A model generated the notes under the pieces. That model saw nothing but the letters and a program-made list of their open reading frames with translations. It was not told the DNA's origin and made no database searches. A stretch of DNA of 64,000 bases, taken from assembly GCA_030522415.1 (NCBI GenBank), contig CM060127.1, positions 15,891,314 to 15,955,313 of the forward strand, written 5' to 3'. Made by a program: the position numbers and the translations under genes. Position 1 is the stretch's first letter; each line of letters begins with the position of its first letter. This stretch comes from Channallabes apus (taxonomy: Eukaryota; Chordata; Actinopteri; Siluriformes; Clariidae). Of this stretch, positions 54,756-64,000 are shown in pieces.

Positions 54756-57700
54756 AGCTTATCAAAGAATTATTAAAATGGCCAGCCCGTTAAAACTGCG
54801 TATTCAGAAGCTCGCACGCGAAAGGTTGTGCGCCCGCGGTCCACTACACAGCAAAAATATGTTCGTATATTATCACTGAAATACAGCGGCTCACATCGGC
54901 GTGCGTTTCGCACAGCGCCGCATAGACAGCACTTTATAAATGTGTGTTTGTTGTATTTCTGGTAAAGAGAAATCTCTTATAAATCTCTCATATCGACGCG
55001 CGCGTTCATCTGACTTTAGATAAAAACTTGGCAAAATGAATGAGCCAAAACCATGCACAGGGAGGGGGGGGCATTTTAGTTTCTCTCCCGAGTTAGGATC
55101 TCGGGCTTGCTCTGCATTATAAAATCAAGGAGTTGAGTCCGGGAAGTACGTGATGCGGTGGACAAGACATGGACGTGGCATGCGAGTGAGAGCGATGTGA
55201 CGCGCCCCAGGGTCTTTAAACAGGACACTGGAATTCCGCCCTTTGATCCTCTCGCTCCCTTCCACTTCACTCCGCGCAGGCGCACTGCCTCTGCGTGCTC
55301 CGTTCTGCCACTCTGCCCACCGCCACCTTTCGCCAGCTGTGTGCCAGCATGGCACAGCCCCCGGATCTGCACATGCATCTCTTCCCCTTTCTTTCAGTCC
55401 TCCCTCCTTTAATCCTTTCCTTCCCTATTTTACCTAAATAAATTATCCCTTTTCCCGTAAGACCTCGCCTCGTGTCCGTGCTTCATGGTGCCACACATGC
55501 AAATAGGCTTGAACCCGTTACAGATACCAAACCTGAGCCCAAACCTCATTTAAATTAAATTAACAAATATTGTAAGTAAAGGCGGCGCGGTGGTGTAGTG
55601 GTTAGCACTGTCGCCTTGCACCGCCAGGGTCCGGGTTCAATTCCCCAGCCAGGCTCGATTCCGGTCTCTGTGTGCATGGAGTTTGCATGTTCTCCCCGTG
55701 CTTGGTGGGTTTCCTCCGGGTACTCCGGTTTCCTCCCACAGACCAAAGACATGTAGGTTAGGTTAATTGACATTCCAAATTGCCGTAGTGTGTGAATGAG
55801 TGTGTGTATGTGAGTATGTGTGTGTGCCCTGCGATGGATTGGCACCCTGTCCAGGGTGTACCCCGCCTTGTGCCCTAAGTTTCCTGGGATAGGCTCCAGG
55901 CCCCCGCGACCCTGTATATAAGGATAAAGCGGTACAGAAAATGAATGAATGAATGAATGAATATTGTAAGTAAACAATATTTTACTTGTGCCCACGTTTA
56001 GAAATTCTTTCCGAAGCTACGTTGGGCCGGTGTTATGCACAGAGCGCCGGGAGATTTCCTGAAGCTCAAATCTCCGAAAACTACACCTGTACACAGTAAC
56101 AGTAATATTTCAAACATTTTGCAGGCTGCCATTTGGAAAAAAAACGAGAATAAAGAATAAACCCAGTTGTTGAGTTAAAATAACCCAACCAGGTGTTAAT
56201 TTGTAAATGACTCACTACATCTCATTTGACCCAACATGAGCAACACAACAATGTGTTTAAAGTACCCGAAATAACCCAGAATTTTGACCCAGCATAAACC
56301 ACCCAACGATGTGCTTACAGAACCAACACAACATTTTTAGTGTGTCTTTTTTGAGTTATTTTAATGTTTTATTCTGAAAGTCTATTTTACCAGTTATTTC
56401 TATATATATTTAAAGTTTGATGTATTTTTTAAAATAACAATAAACCGATACAAACAGAGATAGGCTATATAACAGTTAATTCTTTGTACAAATAAAATTA
56501 TCAGCTAGTGAACTTGATAGTCTGTCCAAACAACATTTAACCAATGTTTTTGTTTTTTACTCATTATTATACAATAGATATTAATATCTCTGGTTCAGAT
56601 TTTTCATTTTTGTTGTATAAAATTCTCAGATGTGAAAATTACAATCACTGTAGTATTTCTTTGATACAACATATCGTTAAGACTTTTTTATGACTTAATT
56701 CTATTTAAAACCGTATAGAGTGAAAAATGTCACTTTGCGCCACCTGGCGGTCATTCCATGAATGACTTTAAAATGCAACTGATTTATTTTGGCTGCTGCC
56801 GTTTTCCCATGGCGGTGAGCGCGACGGTAATAAGCATTCTGGTTGTCCACCTACTGTATGTTCTAAGAATATCAAAATTCAAGAAGTAGACATATAATAG
56901 TAGATTCATTACCACTATGACCACTATGCTGTCCATATGCAACTCTTTTATCTTTGTTGGTTTCTCTGCCTTCACTTCTCTGCTGTAGACAAACCGACTA
57001 TAACCTCTAAGCTGCCATCGCGGGTCCCAGTGTTTCGCGGCTATCGAGTGGAGCTCCTTTGTGAGGCCAGCGGGTATCCAGAGCCCACGATTACATGGAT
57101 CTTCAACAATAAAACTGTTGTCCCCACGGCAGGTGGAAGCCTGTCGCTAGACGAGAAAGAAGGGGATTATACTTGTGTCGCTAAAAATTTTCTGTCGAGT
57201 GACACCAGAGTGGTCAGTGTAATCTTGGAAGGTAATACTTTTTTACTCAAACCATTATCAAATATTCAAATTGTCACTTCACAGGTTATTGGTTTCTGGT
57301 TGAGGTTTGAAGAACAGGTAGTGAGTGAGGACATACACTGAAATAAATATTAACGTATCTACATAATAAATTTAAGAATTTGCACTCGAGTAAAATATGT
57401 AAGGTGAACAAAATAAAATAACAGGAAATGTTATTGTATATTTAGGTTAAAGTCATTAAATAGAATGAGGTTTAAGTAAAATAGACAATGTTCATATGTT
57501 AAATATAATTCTTTTTGGAATAATGTAAATTGAATAGTAGTGTAACAGGCCAACTAAAATGTTTGTTTTTAGAGCCAGAGCTTCAATAGAGAATGTTCCT
57601 AATGTTCTCTGGAACCCTATTTCTTGAAATGATTGTGCTCTGAGTCACGCTCAAGAATTCTCGGAGGACTGCGTCAGCTGAGCTTGTGATGGATTTTACC

Positions 57701-59565
57701 GCTTCAGGATATCAGCAAAATTGATATCAGCAGGCCATTGTAGTCTGTAATAATTTAGCTGGAGTTCAGCTGGGAATAAACCTAGCTGGCACATACATAC
57801 AGTTTATCCAGCATCAATATAGTGCAAACTAGGAGTGGGAATTACCTGGGACCACCCAGTACAATATTATCACCATTCCTAAGTGCCAATATTATTTGTA
57901 TTGTGATTTTATAAGTATCACAGTTTGATAAATATCTGATTCAATACTGTTTATTTATTGCTTAGATTTTGTTGCAATTCTAAACAAACTTAGCAAATAG
58001 TTAGCTTTTACCTAACAAGATGCTGTGCTGCCTGCCAATGTGTGAACAGTTTAGATAGTGTGACACTATTTATAAAGGAACAGCAATGTTTAAGCACCTC
58101 AAATGCAAACATATAAAAAAACTATTTTGAACAATTGCTGATTTCAGTCAAAAAATAGGTCATGTCGATTTATCACATGAGAGAAAGGGATTTGGGTCTG
58201 AATCTGTTTTACATGTGGTGAGAACTTCAACATTTCTCATCATGAAGAAGTGACCGTAAATTAGCCCGAACTGTGATATTAGGTTGTGCAGTTATGACAC
58301 CATGAACATAGGTGAGGGTATGGACCTCATCCAGGCATGGATGGAACAGGTGTCTTTGAGAATTCAGGAAGACTGTACCAGCAAAATGTAATTTCAGATC
58401 ATTATACAGTACCATTTGCAACAACTTGGGAATGCCTAATGCAATAACACAATATCTCTTGTGGACATAACGCTACAAAATAATTTTTTGAGAATTATTA
58501 ATTATTATATGTTTAGGTTAAACTCATTTAATAGAGTGAAGTACGTTTTAAAATGTCTAAGATAGAGAAAATATTAATACTACATATATTTATCTAGCAT
58601 CAGTATGGTGTGAGCTAGGAATGGGAATCACCAGGGACCACCCAATACAATATTGAGTAGTGTTGAACTGTTTTAATGTTATCGCAACACATTACAGTAT
58701 CTTTTTTCATGCCATGCTTAATTCCTTGATAAAGATGGATAATGTGTGTGAGACTAAGCTAGTAGATCTAGAAGAACTTTTAGGCCGCTTTATTCACGCT
58801 ATCTCTGTCTGTCTTGCTCTTTAAACAGTCAGTGTGGTATTAGTGGACCGTGATATGGGAGAAGACATTATTATATCATTCTATATGAAAATCCATGACT
58901 CCACATGAATATGCAATATGGTTCCAATATTTAGGTTTGCTGACAAGGTGTGGAAAAAAAAAACTTGGGAACAAAAAATTTTTTAATTGCATTTAATTTT
59001 TATATTTAATTGCATTATTAAATACTTAAAGCACTAAATACAAAGGAAAACAAAGCAAACAATCCAACAAAATCTTTAATTGTCTAATCAAGTATTTGAG
59101 TTACAAAGGAGTCAGTGATGATACCTGTGAAGTGTCTTGTGACGTAATTTATCCCAATATTGAAATGTATCATTAAATTATCACTATTATAGTAACTTTT
59201 TTATCGCTCAGTTTTTAAAGAGGGATGTTCAATTTGAAGCACACTGATCCAGATACAGCTCAATTAAATTCAAAACTATTTAAAAATAGTCACTGAAATT
59301 GCAACTGTTCTTTTTTTTTTTTTTTTTTCTTTTTTTTTCTTTTTTATTGCTGGACACAGAGGATTACCTGCCCCTGATCGCAGGTTTTGTTGCGCTCGTG
59401 GTGGTGATCATCTCAGTCTTCTTCATCAGCATCTACTCCATCTACTACAAAAACACCAAGATGGGGCACTACACCTTGGAGGGCGCCAAGCCCCAAGCTC
59501 AAAACGGCAACGTCGCGCAGAATGGCAAAGACAGCACGATCCCTATGAAGAAAATCCCGGTGTAG
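49683..59565 (+). CDS. ICAM/VCAM-like adhesion gene, downstream set: three Ig domains and membrane anchor
   Basis: Five exons join: 49683-49755, 52331-52594, 53148-53456, 56989-57231 and 59360-59565. Together they give exactly 365 codons including the stop (364 aa), which strongly supports the model. The product has a signal peptide, an ICAM-like domain 1, a domain 2 (VKWYKGENL), an I-set domain, one membrane helix and a cytoplasmic tail of about 40 residues ending MKKIPV. It should sit in the plasma membrane and mediate cell-cell adhesion. Its domain 1-2 exons mirror those of the upstream set, so the locus arose by tandem duplication, and the two short GPEIS-C domains are absent here. The first donor (AACG|GTGGGA) is weak. 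Alternatively exon 49683 is an alternative first exon of one longer gene. Confidence 0.8.
49756..52330 (+). other. Intron 1 of the downstream gene
   Basis: The 2.6-kb AT-rich intron contains a short (CT)n run near 50609. No further exon or transposon was recognised in it. Confidence 0.6.
52331..52594 (+). CDS. Downstream gene exon 2: ICAM-type Ig domain 1
   Basis: Its 88 residues include CPLSISTQHVVLEYGESQNV, CNSSVQNASLSWKFS, KFSCFGHFKG and LNVTIY. The acceptor is AATGCAG|GT and the donor A|GTAAGT. It is paralogous to 43631-43891 but much diverged, lacking the WEASQG and TWxVDxLTxW text. Confidence 0.85.
53148..53456 (+). CDS. Downstream gene exon 3: Ig domain 2
   Basis: Its 103 residues run RPDKVSISTLGHADPIIEGN, YMLRCDVQNVSPIHLITVKW, TNISCGAVLKHESGE and FTVH. 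It is closely similar to 44188-44517, the clearest evidence of tandem duplication. Confidence 0.9.
54711..54754. repeat. GT microsatellite
   Basis: A run of about 22 GT units within the intron 3 insertion. Confidence 0.95.
55581..55960 (+). repeat. Fish SINE (Mermaid-like), copy 7, full length with 14-bp target duplication
   Basis: This is the best copy in the window. ATATTGTAAGTAAA is duplicated at 55567-55580 and 55961-55974. The tRNA-like head (GGCGCGGTGGTGTAGTGGTT and GGTCCGGGTTCAATTCCC as A- and B-box equivalents) leads to a conserved body and a (GAAT)n tail. It can serve as reference for the other six copies. Confidence 0.9.
56989..57231 (+). CDS. Downstream gene exon 4: I-set Ig domain
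   Basis: Its 81 residues include RVELLCEASGYPEPTITWIF, NNKTVV and GDYTCVAKNFLSSDTRVVSV, with both canonical cysteines. The donor is GAAG|GTAATA in phase 1. Confidence 0.9.
57240..59359 (+). other. Intron 4 of the downstream gene with MITE-like repeats
   Basis: Two related repeat segments begin GTGGGAATTACCTGGGACCA (about 57835) and ATGGGAATCACCAGGGACCA (about 58620); a third is at 60865 outside the gene. They resemble widespread non-autonomous DNA elements of fish. No extra exon was recognised. Confidence 0.55.
59360..59565 (+). CDS. Downstream gene exon 5: transmembrane and cytoplasmic tail
   Basis: Following a GAG made across the splice, DYLPLIAGFVALVVVIISVF begins the helix, continuing FISIYSIYY, then a basic stop-transfer KNTKMGHY and a hydrophilic tail to MKKIPV and TAG. 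The exon has higher GC content than its surroundings. A T-rich tract at 59310-59345 supplies the acceptor. Confidence 0.9.
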
Positions 59566-59853
59566 AATTTAATTTTCTACTTCTGGCACTCGTCATGATC
59601 TGTTATGGATCAGTTCTAGTGATCTAAGAGTGGAGCGTTGTTACACCAGCATAACGCAAACCTACAGGAACTCTCACTGGGAGCGTCACTGGCTTGTTTG
59701 GATTTCTGCTCCATCTAATCACCTAATGTTTCATCTGCCCTGCATATCAAGTCTACGATTCCATTTATTAATGCATATCATCTTTTACATGATGAGGAAT
59801 CATGCTGTGTCAGAGAAGCCTGTTGTATTTAAACTACTGTTTACTGTGTCAGT

Positions 59854-59859
59854 AATAAA
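59854..59859 (+). terminator. Candidate polyadenylation signal
   Basis: AATAAA lies 289 bp after the stop codon, the first canonical signal downstream. The true 3' end is not otherwise shown. Confidence 0.4.
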
Positions 59860-61685
59860 GAACTACTGCAGTTTTAGAAGCCAGCGGTTTTTAGAAGACC
59901 TGTCCTGTCTTCTATACAGAGACTTTTATTCAGCATTTACTGTTTGCTTTGAAGATTTGCATACTAGTACAAAGCACTAGATCACAACATTGCTGAACTA
60001 CGTACCGTGCACTAACCTGAATGAAATGATGAATGCTTTTCTATTTTTTTTTTTTATCCCTCCCATTGAACACAGTGACTTAGAAGCACACTGATCATTT
60101 TGAAGACGTCTAAAAAGCATATTTATTGTCACAAACTGTACATGTGCCGATACTGAATTGTGTTCAATTATTGTTGTATATAGATATGTGTAATATAATT
60201 TTAATTCTGAATGTTCAAACAAAATTGCACTTGTGCAAAATTGAAGGAATGACCGTAACAAAGTGGAAAATCCCCATCAGTGTTAAAGTGCTGGGAATGG
60301 TGTTTGCAACGGCACTGGAGAAGGCTCTACAGACAGGAGGTCGGAGAAAAACAGGATCGGAGATAAGCTATTTGAGCCTAGGCAGTAACTCCAACCATTT
60401 CCCTCCTGCTTTTGTACTAATGTACTCAGTGTACAGGGTACTCCTTTAATCATAAACCTGCCTTCTGCTCCAGCATTGTATAAGTTCTATTTAATTATAC
60501 CTGTATATATGATGGAAATTCAATGCTTTTTTTTTTTTTTAAAGGCTTTTTACTGAGATTAAACACAGATCTTTTTATATAACAGTGGCAGCTATGCTCA
60601 TTTCTGTTTGTTTGCAAATTCACTTCCATTTGTGCTCTTAAAAGAAAACATGATATAAATATAATCAGTTATAAAAATTTTATATGAAAAATACTAAGAA
60701 AGTGTAGGTTTAGGTAAGGCTAGGCCTGTGAGGTATGATACAATATCAATCCCACAATAAATTACGTCACAAAACACTTCTGAGATTGGTCACAGGTATC
60801 CATATATTATTTAAGGACACTCCAATAACTCTAGGTTTAGCTATGTTAATAATTTGTAGGGATTTGAATCACCAGGGACCACCTGATACGATATCACACT
60901 ACCTAGGTGCTGATTTGATTCTTGATGTTTTATACCTTAGTTTTATTCAACAGCTTCACAACTGAATTGAACATAATTAAAGGTAGCCCATTCCCCATTC
61001 CGTATAACATTAGTTTTCTCAGGTAAAACCAAGGGCAGCATTTTAACAATACAGACTCAAATACACCGATTTAAATACGAGTTTAACATTTAATTTTAAA
61101 TGAAATTCTGTTATAATTTTTATTTGTAAACAAAATTGGCAATTCCCTCCTACCACATGGGATGCCAATGTGTAAATAGTTTTGAGAATACTACCTATAC
61201 TGTAGGATTAGAAAGAAACAGAGACACTACAGTATACCCCTCAAATGGCTACAAAATCTCAAAAGACAAGTTAAAAATAAGTCAGTATGTTAGAAATCAG
61301 TTTCTAACATAAGTGAGTTTCAGGATTTAGCATTTTGCTGTGTTATGAGACAGATGTAAGAGTGTAAAGAGTGGGCTTTTTCAGAGTTTGAAGAAAAAGG
61401 CTTATTAGAGGCTTTTTAACATGCACGACCGTCATATAGATGCATTTCTGTTGCATTACTCGGCAGCTTGTGCGCTTGGCCCAGAATTTATGTCTGGTCG
61501 ATACATGTAAAAAACACTTTTTTTAAGGAATCAGTGTGGTGATACATGAAGTGCAAGTATGTAAATGCATTCCATAGACAGGAGTTCATAATTTTTTAAA
61601 TGCCTATTATGCAACGAAACAATCGTGTTAGCACTGTCTTATTCCACAGGGCTATTGAACTATTAACTTCATCAGCAAGGCTTTG
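59860..61685. other. 3' flank, AT-rich, with a MITE-like repeat
   Basis: It contains a repeat copy at about 60855-60970 (GAATCACCAGGGACCACCTG) and, at 60735-60800, a segment resembling 59095-59160 (AATTACGTCACAAAACAC against its near-match GTGTCTTGTGACGTAATT in reverse). No gene was recognised. Confidence 0.5.
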
Positions 61686-62084
61686 TTGTCACGAACGCGG
61701 GCGTGGTGGGCTGATGTTATCGCCGTGGGCTTACAAAGGGCAGGCATAAATGCAGTATTAAAACAAATAAACAAACCATACCCAAACCAAATAAACAACA
61801 CACTGGCTCTCTCAGCATAACATACACATGGGTTCTTCAAACATAATACATAGTACGGAAACTAGAAACAGAACAGTGCGGAGACTCTAGAAACAGAACA
61901 CTGTATGGGAGCTTGAGGATTCAACATAGGCTACAAGACACACAGGCTCCAATACCTTGGACACTTAACAAACGCTCTGTGTTGTGACCCTCGTCTTAAG
62001 ATATACAGGTGCTAATACATTGAACATATATCTTGAGCTCTGATATGTAGTAAAACCTGTGTTTTTACGGGCGATACACAGACT

Positions 62085-63655
62085 TCTATGGACGACACCC
62101 ACACACAAGCTCCTCTGCACCTCATCCACGCACCGCACCTATGCACCTCATCCATGTGCACGCACCGCACCTATACACCTCATCCACGTGCACACACCGC
62201 ACCTATGCACCTCATCCACGTGCACGCACTGCACCTATGCACCTCATCCACACACACACGCACCTATGCACCAGGGCTTGTCATTGGCACCCGCAAAATT
62301 CGGCTGTGGCGGGTAATAACTTTAGTCTCACTAGCCACTTTGGTGGGTAGTTTATTCTTTGGTATTGTAACGTCCTTCGGTATAGATGAAAAAAAAGATT
62401 GCATAGACAAACTTTATGTTAGTTGTTAGCGAATGTGCAGTTTACTTTTTTTTTTCCGTCATGCGCATGCCCAGTGACAGATTACACACGCTTAGTTACC
62501 TCGTCCCGCTCGACGTGCTTACGTCAGAGTCAGGATGCTGAACAGAAAACTTGGAATAGAACTACATGCAAACACTACAGGTATGACAATATATTTTTGT
62601 GGTAGTTTTCTCTAAAGTCATCCGATATAATAAACGAATGTCTCTCTACACATGTTCACACATGCATTGCGCGCACGCTCGCACACACACTTTTACTTCC
62701 TGTTTGGTGTGTGTGTATAATTTCCTTAAAGAGCTATTGCTAATGTTTGCCCCTTTCGCATAGGTTATTTACTGATTATATATATAAAAGTAATCACTAT
62801 TAAAATTTATTTAGATTTCATGTTGAATGATAGAAAATTCATCAATTGATTGAATTACCTCACACTATAAAGAGTCAACACAACAAGATAGACCAGAGTC
62901 CATTGTCCTAACTCAGAATTCTGATATAATAATACATAATGAATAATAATACCTGATAATAGTACACATAATAACACACTAAAATTATAAATGTTCTGTT
63001 GTTGTATTTTTAATATCAGAATGAGTTCAATTGTACTGAATCTGTTATTTTTCAATTTCATGTGGTAAGAGTCTTGAATTTAAGTTCAATAAGCAGAATA
63101 TACTGTTCATGTTTGCATGTTTTTATATTGGGAGTTATCTTAACAGTACTGAATACTTGACTACTACTATAGTGATACAGTGTATGCTGTCATTTATAAG
63201 TAAATCTAGATATAAGAAACATTAACCTATCATGGTGAAGAAAAAAATTATTTTCTGGTGAGAAAATTGTGGCTAGTAAAAAGGCTGAATGGCGAGTGAC
63301 TCCGGAAATCCACTAGCCACATTGGCCAGTGAGCAGAAAAGTTAATGTCAAGCCCTGCTATGCACCTCATACACACGCACCTATGCACCTCATCCACACA
63401 TACAGTACACGCACCTATGCACTTCATGCACACACACATACGCACCTATGCACTTCATGCACACACACACACGCACCTATGCACTTCATGCACACACACA
63501 CACGCACCTATGCACTTCATGCACACACGCACCTATGCACTTCATGCACACACGCACCTATGCACTTCATGCACACACACACACACGCACCTATGCACTT
63601 CATGCACACACACACACGCACCTATGCACTTCATGCACACACACACCTGTAGAAG
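62085..63655. repeat. Minisatellite array, interrupted by a hAT element
   Basis: Units of about 25-32 bp built on GCACCTATGCACCTCATCCA (left part, 62085-62271) and GCACCTATGCACTTCATGCA plus (CA)n (right part, 63358-63650) form one array. The hAT insertion splits it. Open frames through it give His/Thr-rich artefact proteins. Confidence 0.9.
62272..63357. mobile_element. hAT-type non-autonomous element in the minisatellite
   Basis: Termini CAGGGCTTGTCATT (62272) and AATGTCAAGCCCTG (ending 63357) are inverted, with subterminal CACTAGCCAC in both orientations. An exact 8-bp duplication CTATGCAC flanks it (62264-62271 and 63358-63365). No transposase is encoded in the 1086 bp. Confidence 0.85.
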
Positions 63656-63890
63656 GTACACAGGTTTAGAGCTTAACCTAACGACTGGGAGAGACACTAG
63701 AGACATGAGGGAGAAACATGAGTAACTGAAAACAATAGGACACCAATCACACTTCACACTTCACAATACTCACAAACACAGGTAAACCCAAATATACACT
63801 TAAATACATTTAACCCAGAAAACATGCCTAGAGAGCCAGTTCAACAAAAATAAATAAAACAAAAGCCCACTAAACAATATTAATGCTCGA

Positions 63891-63998
63891 CCCAGTTTCC
63901 CAGACTAAACAGCTCTTTATAGACGATCTAATGAGCCTCCTCGGCTCAGGTGAAGTTCGTCATCACCTGACCGAGGGGTCTTCTGGGAAACTGGGTCT
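63891..63998. repeat. Nested hairpin at the window end
   Basis: GACCCAGTTTCCCAG at 63891 is perfectly complementary to CTGGGAAACTGGGTC ending at 63998. Inside, CCTCGGCTCAGGTGA (63932-63946) pairs with TCACCTGACCGAGG (63963-63976) with one unpaired base. The loop is about 16 bases. This may be part of a transposon continuing past the window. Confidence 0.8.
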
Positions 63999-64000
63999 TC

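Larger units (their letters stand above)
53494..56855. mobile_element. Degenerate DNA-transposon-like insertion in intron 3
   Basis: The left end CAGTGGGTGCACAAGCGGTA and the reverse of the right end, CAGTAGGTGGACAACCAGAA, are similar inverted termini, followed on both sides by TTACCGTCGCG. The dinucleotide TA flanks both sides, as in Tc1/pogo-type insertions. The interior (3.3 kb) has no transposase; it holds a GT microsatellite, an LTR-like segment (about 55070-55520) and a SINE. The exact superfamily is uncertain. Confidence 0.5.

Noticed and set aside
54628..54879. 83-codon open frame within intron 3
   Set aside because: It depends on the GT microsatellite and has no splice sites in the phase of the neighbouring exons.
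55070..55521. LTR-like segment with AATAAATT signal
   Set aside because: The sequence style suggests a solo LTR, but I could not find matching TG...CA ends with a flanking duplication, so it is not called separately.
61686..62060. Possible LTR beginning TGTCACGAACGC
   Set aside because: The start resembles other LTR starts in the window, but no partner, end or target duplication is visible.
62059..62429. His/Thr/Pro-rich open frames
   Set aside because: They are translations of the GCACCTATGCACC minisatellite in several frames at once, with no start context, splice structure or domain.
63329..63757. Open frames and a possible CRISPR-like array
   Set aside because: Units are contiguous tandem copies with only CA-length variation and no unique spacers; this is a minisatellite in a vertebrate genome, not a CRISPR array.

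Overview
This is nuclear DNA from a vertebrate, almost certainly a ray-finned (teleost) fish. It contains fish-type L2, Rex1-like and RTE retrotransposons, sushi-like Ty3/gypsy chromoviruses, hAT and Tc1-like DNA transposons, a tRNA-headed fish SINE, many CA/GATA microsatellites, and an intron-rich immunoglobulin-superfamily adhesion gene cluster. The species cannot be fixed from the sequence; an otophysan such as a catfish would fit but is only a guess.

Layout. 1-9764: one large Ty3/gypsy element on the minus strand, broken by later insertions. Its 5' LTR is 8277-9764, its gag begins at 4746, and its zinc knuckle and protease lie at 2046-1758 and 175-1. A near-intact Rex1-like LINE (about 4862-8219) sits in its leader, a 5'-truncated L2 (2113-4141) in gag, and a 1.58-kb hAT element (176-1757, TSD AATTAGAC) in the protease. 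9765-15000: a SINE, a Tc1-like relic and a 3.1-kb internally deleted chromovirus (11882-14979, TSD TATGC). 15000-32860: AT-rich DNA with old L2 copies, an RTE fragment with an 18-bp TSD, a MITE-like palindrome and SINEs. 32864-39497: a hAT-type element holding a solo-LTR-like repeat, which in turn holds a complete, very young chromovirus (33676-39171; TSD GAGCA; LTRs differing at 1 of 636 positions; an uninterrupted 1397-codon Gag-Pol with chromodomain).

42520-59565 carries the only host protein-coding genes I can support: a tandem pair of ICAM/VCAM-like cell adhesion genes on the plus strand. The upstream set has a signal-peptide exon and five Ig exons but no visible membrane exon. The downstream set has its own signal-peptide exon, three Ig exons and a transmembrane/cytoplasmic exon. 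All junctions are phase 1, so the upstream set could splice to the downstream membrane exon. Each first exon has an exact NF-kB-type consensus within about 260 bp upstream. 59566-64000: 3' flank, MITE-like repeats, a minisatellite split by a hAT element (62272-63357, TSD CTATGCAC), and a 108-bp hairpin at the window end.

The most notable observation is that both chromoviruses show the signature of self-primed reverse transcription. In each, the 11 bases just inside the 5' LTR are perfectly complementary to an 11-base stretch of the LTR lying 28-30 bp after a TATA box, exactly where the transcript should start. This matches the mechanism known for the Tf1/sushi group. In the deleted element the gag start codon lies inside that primer-binding site.
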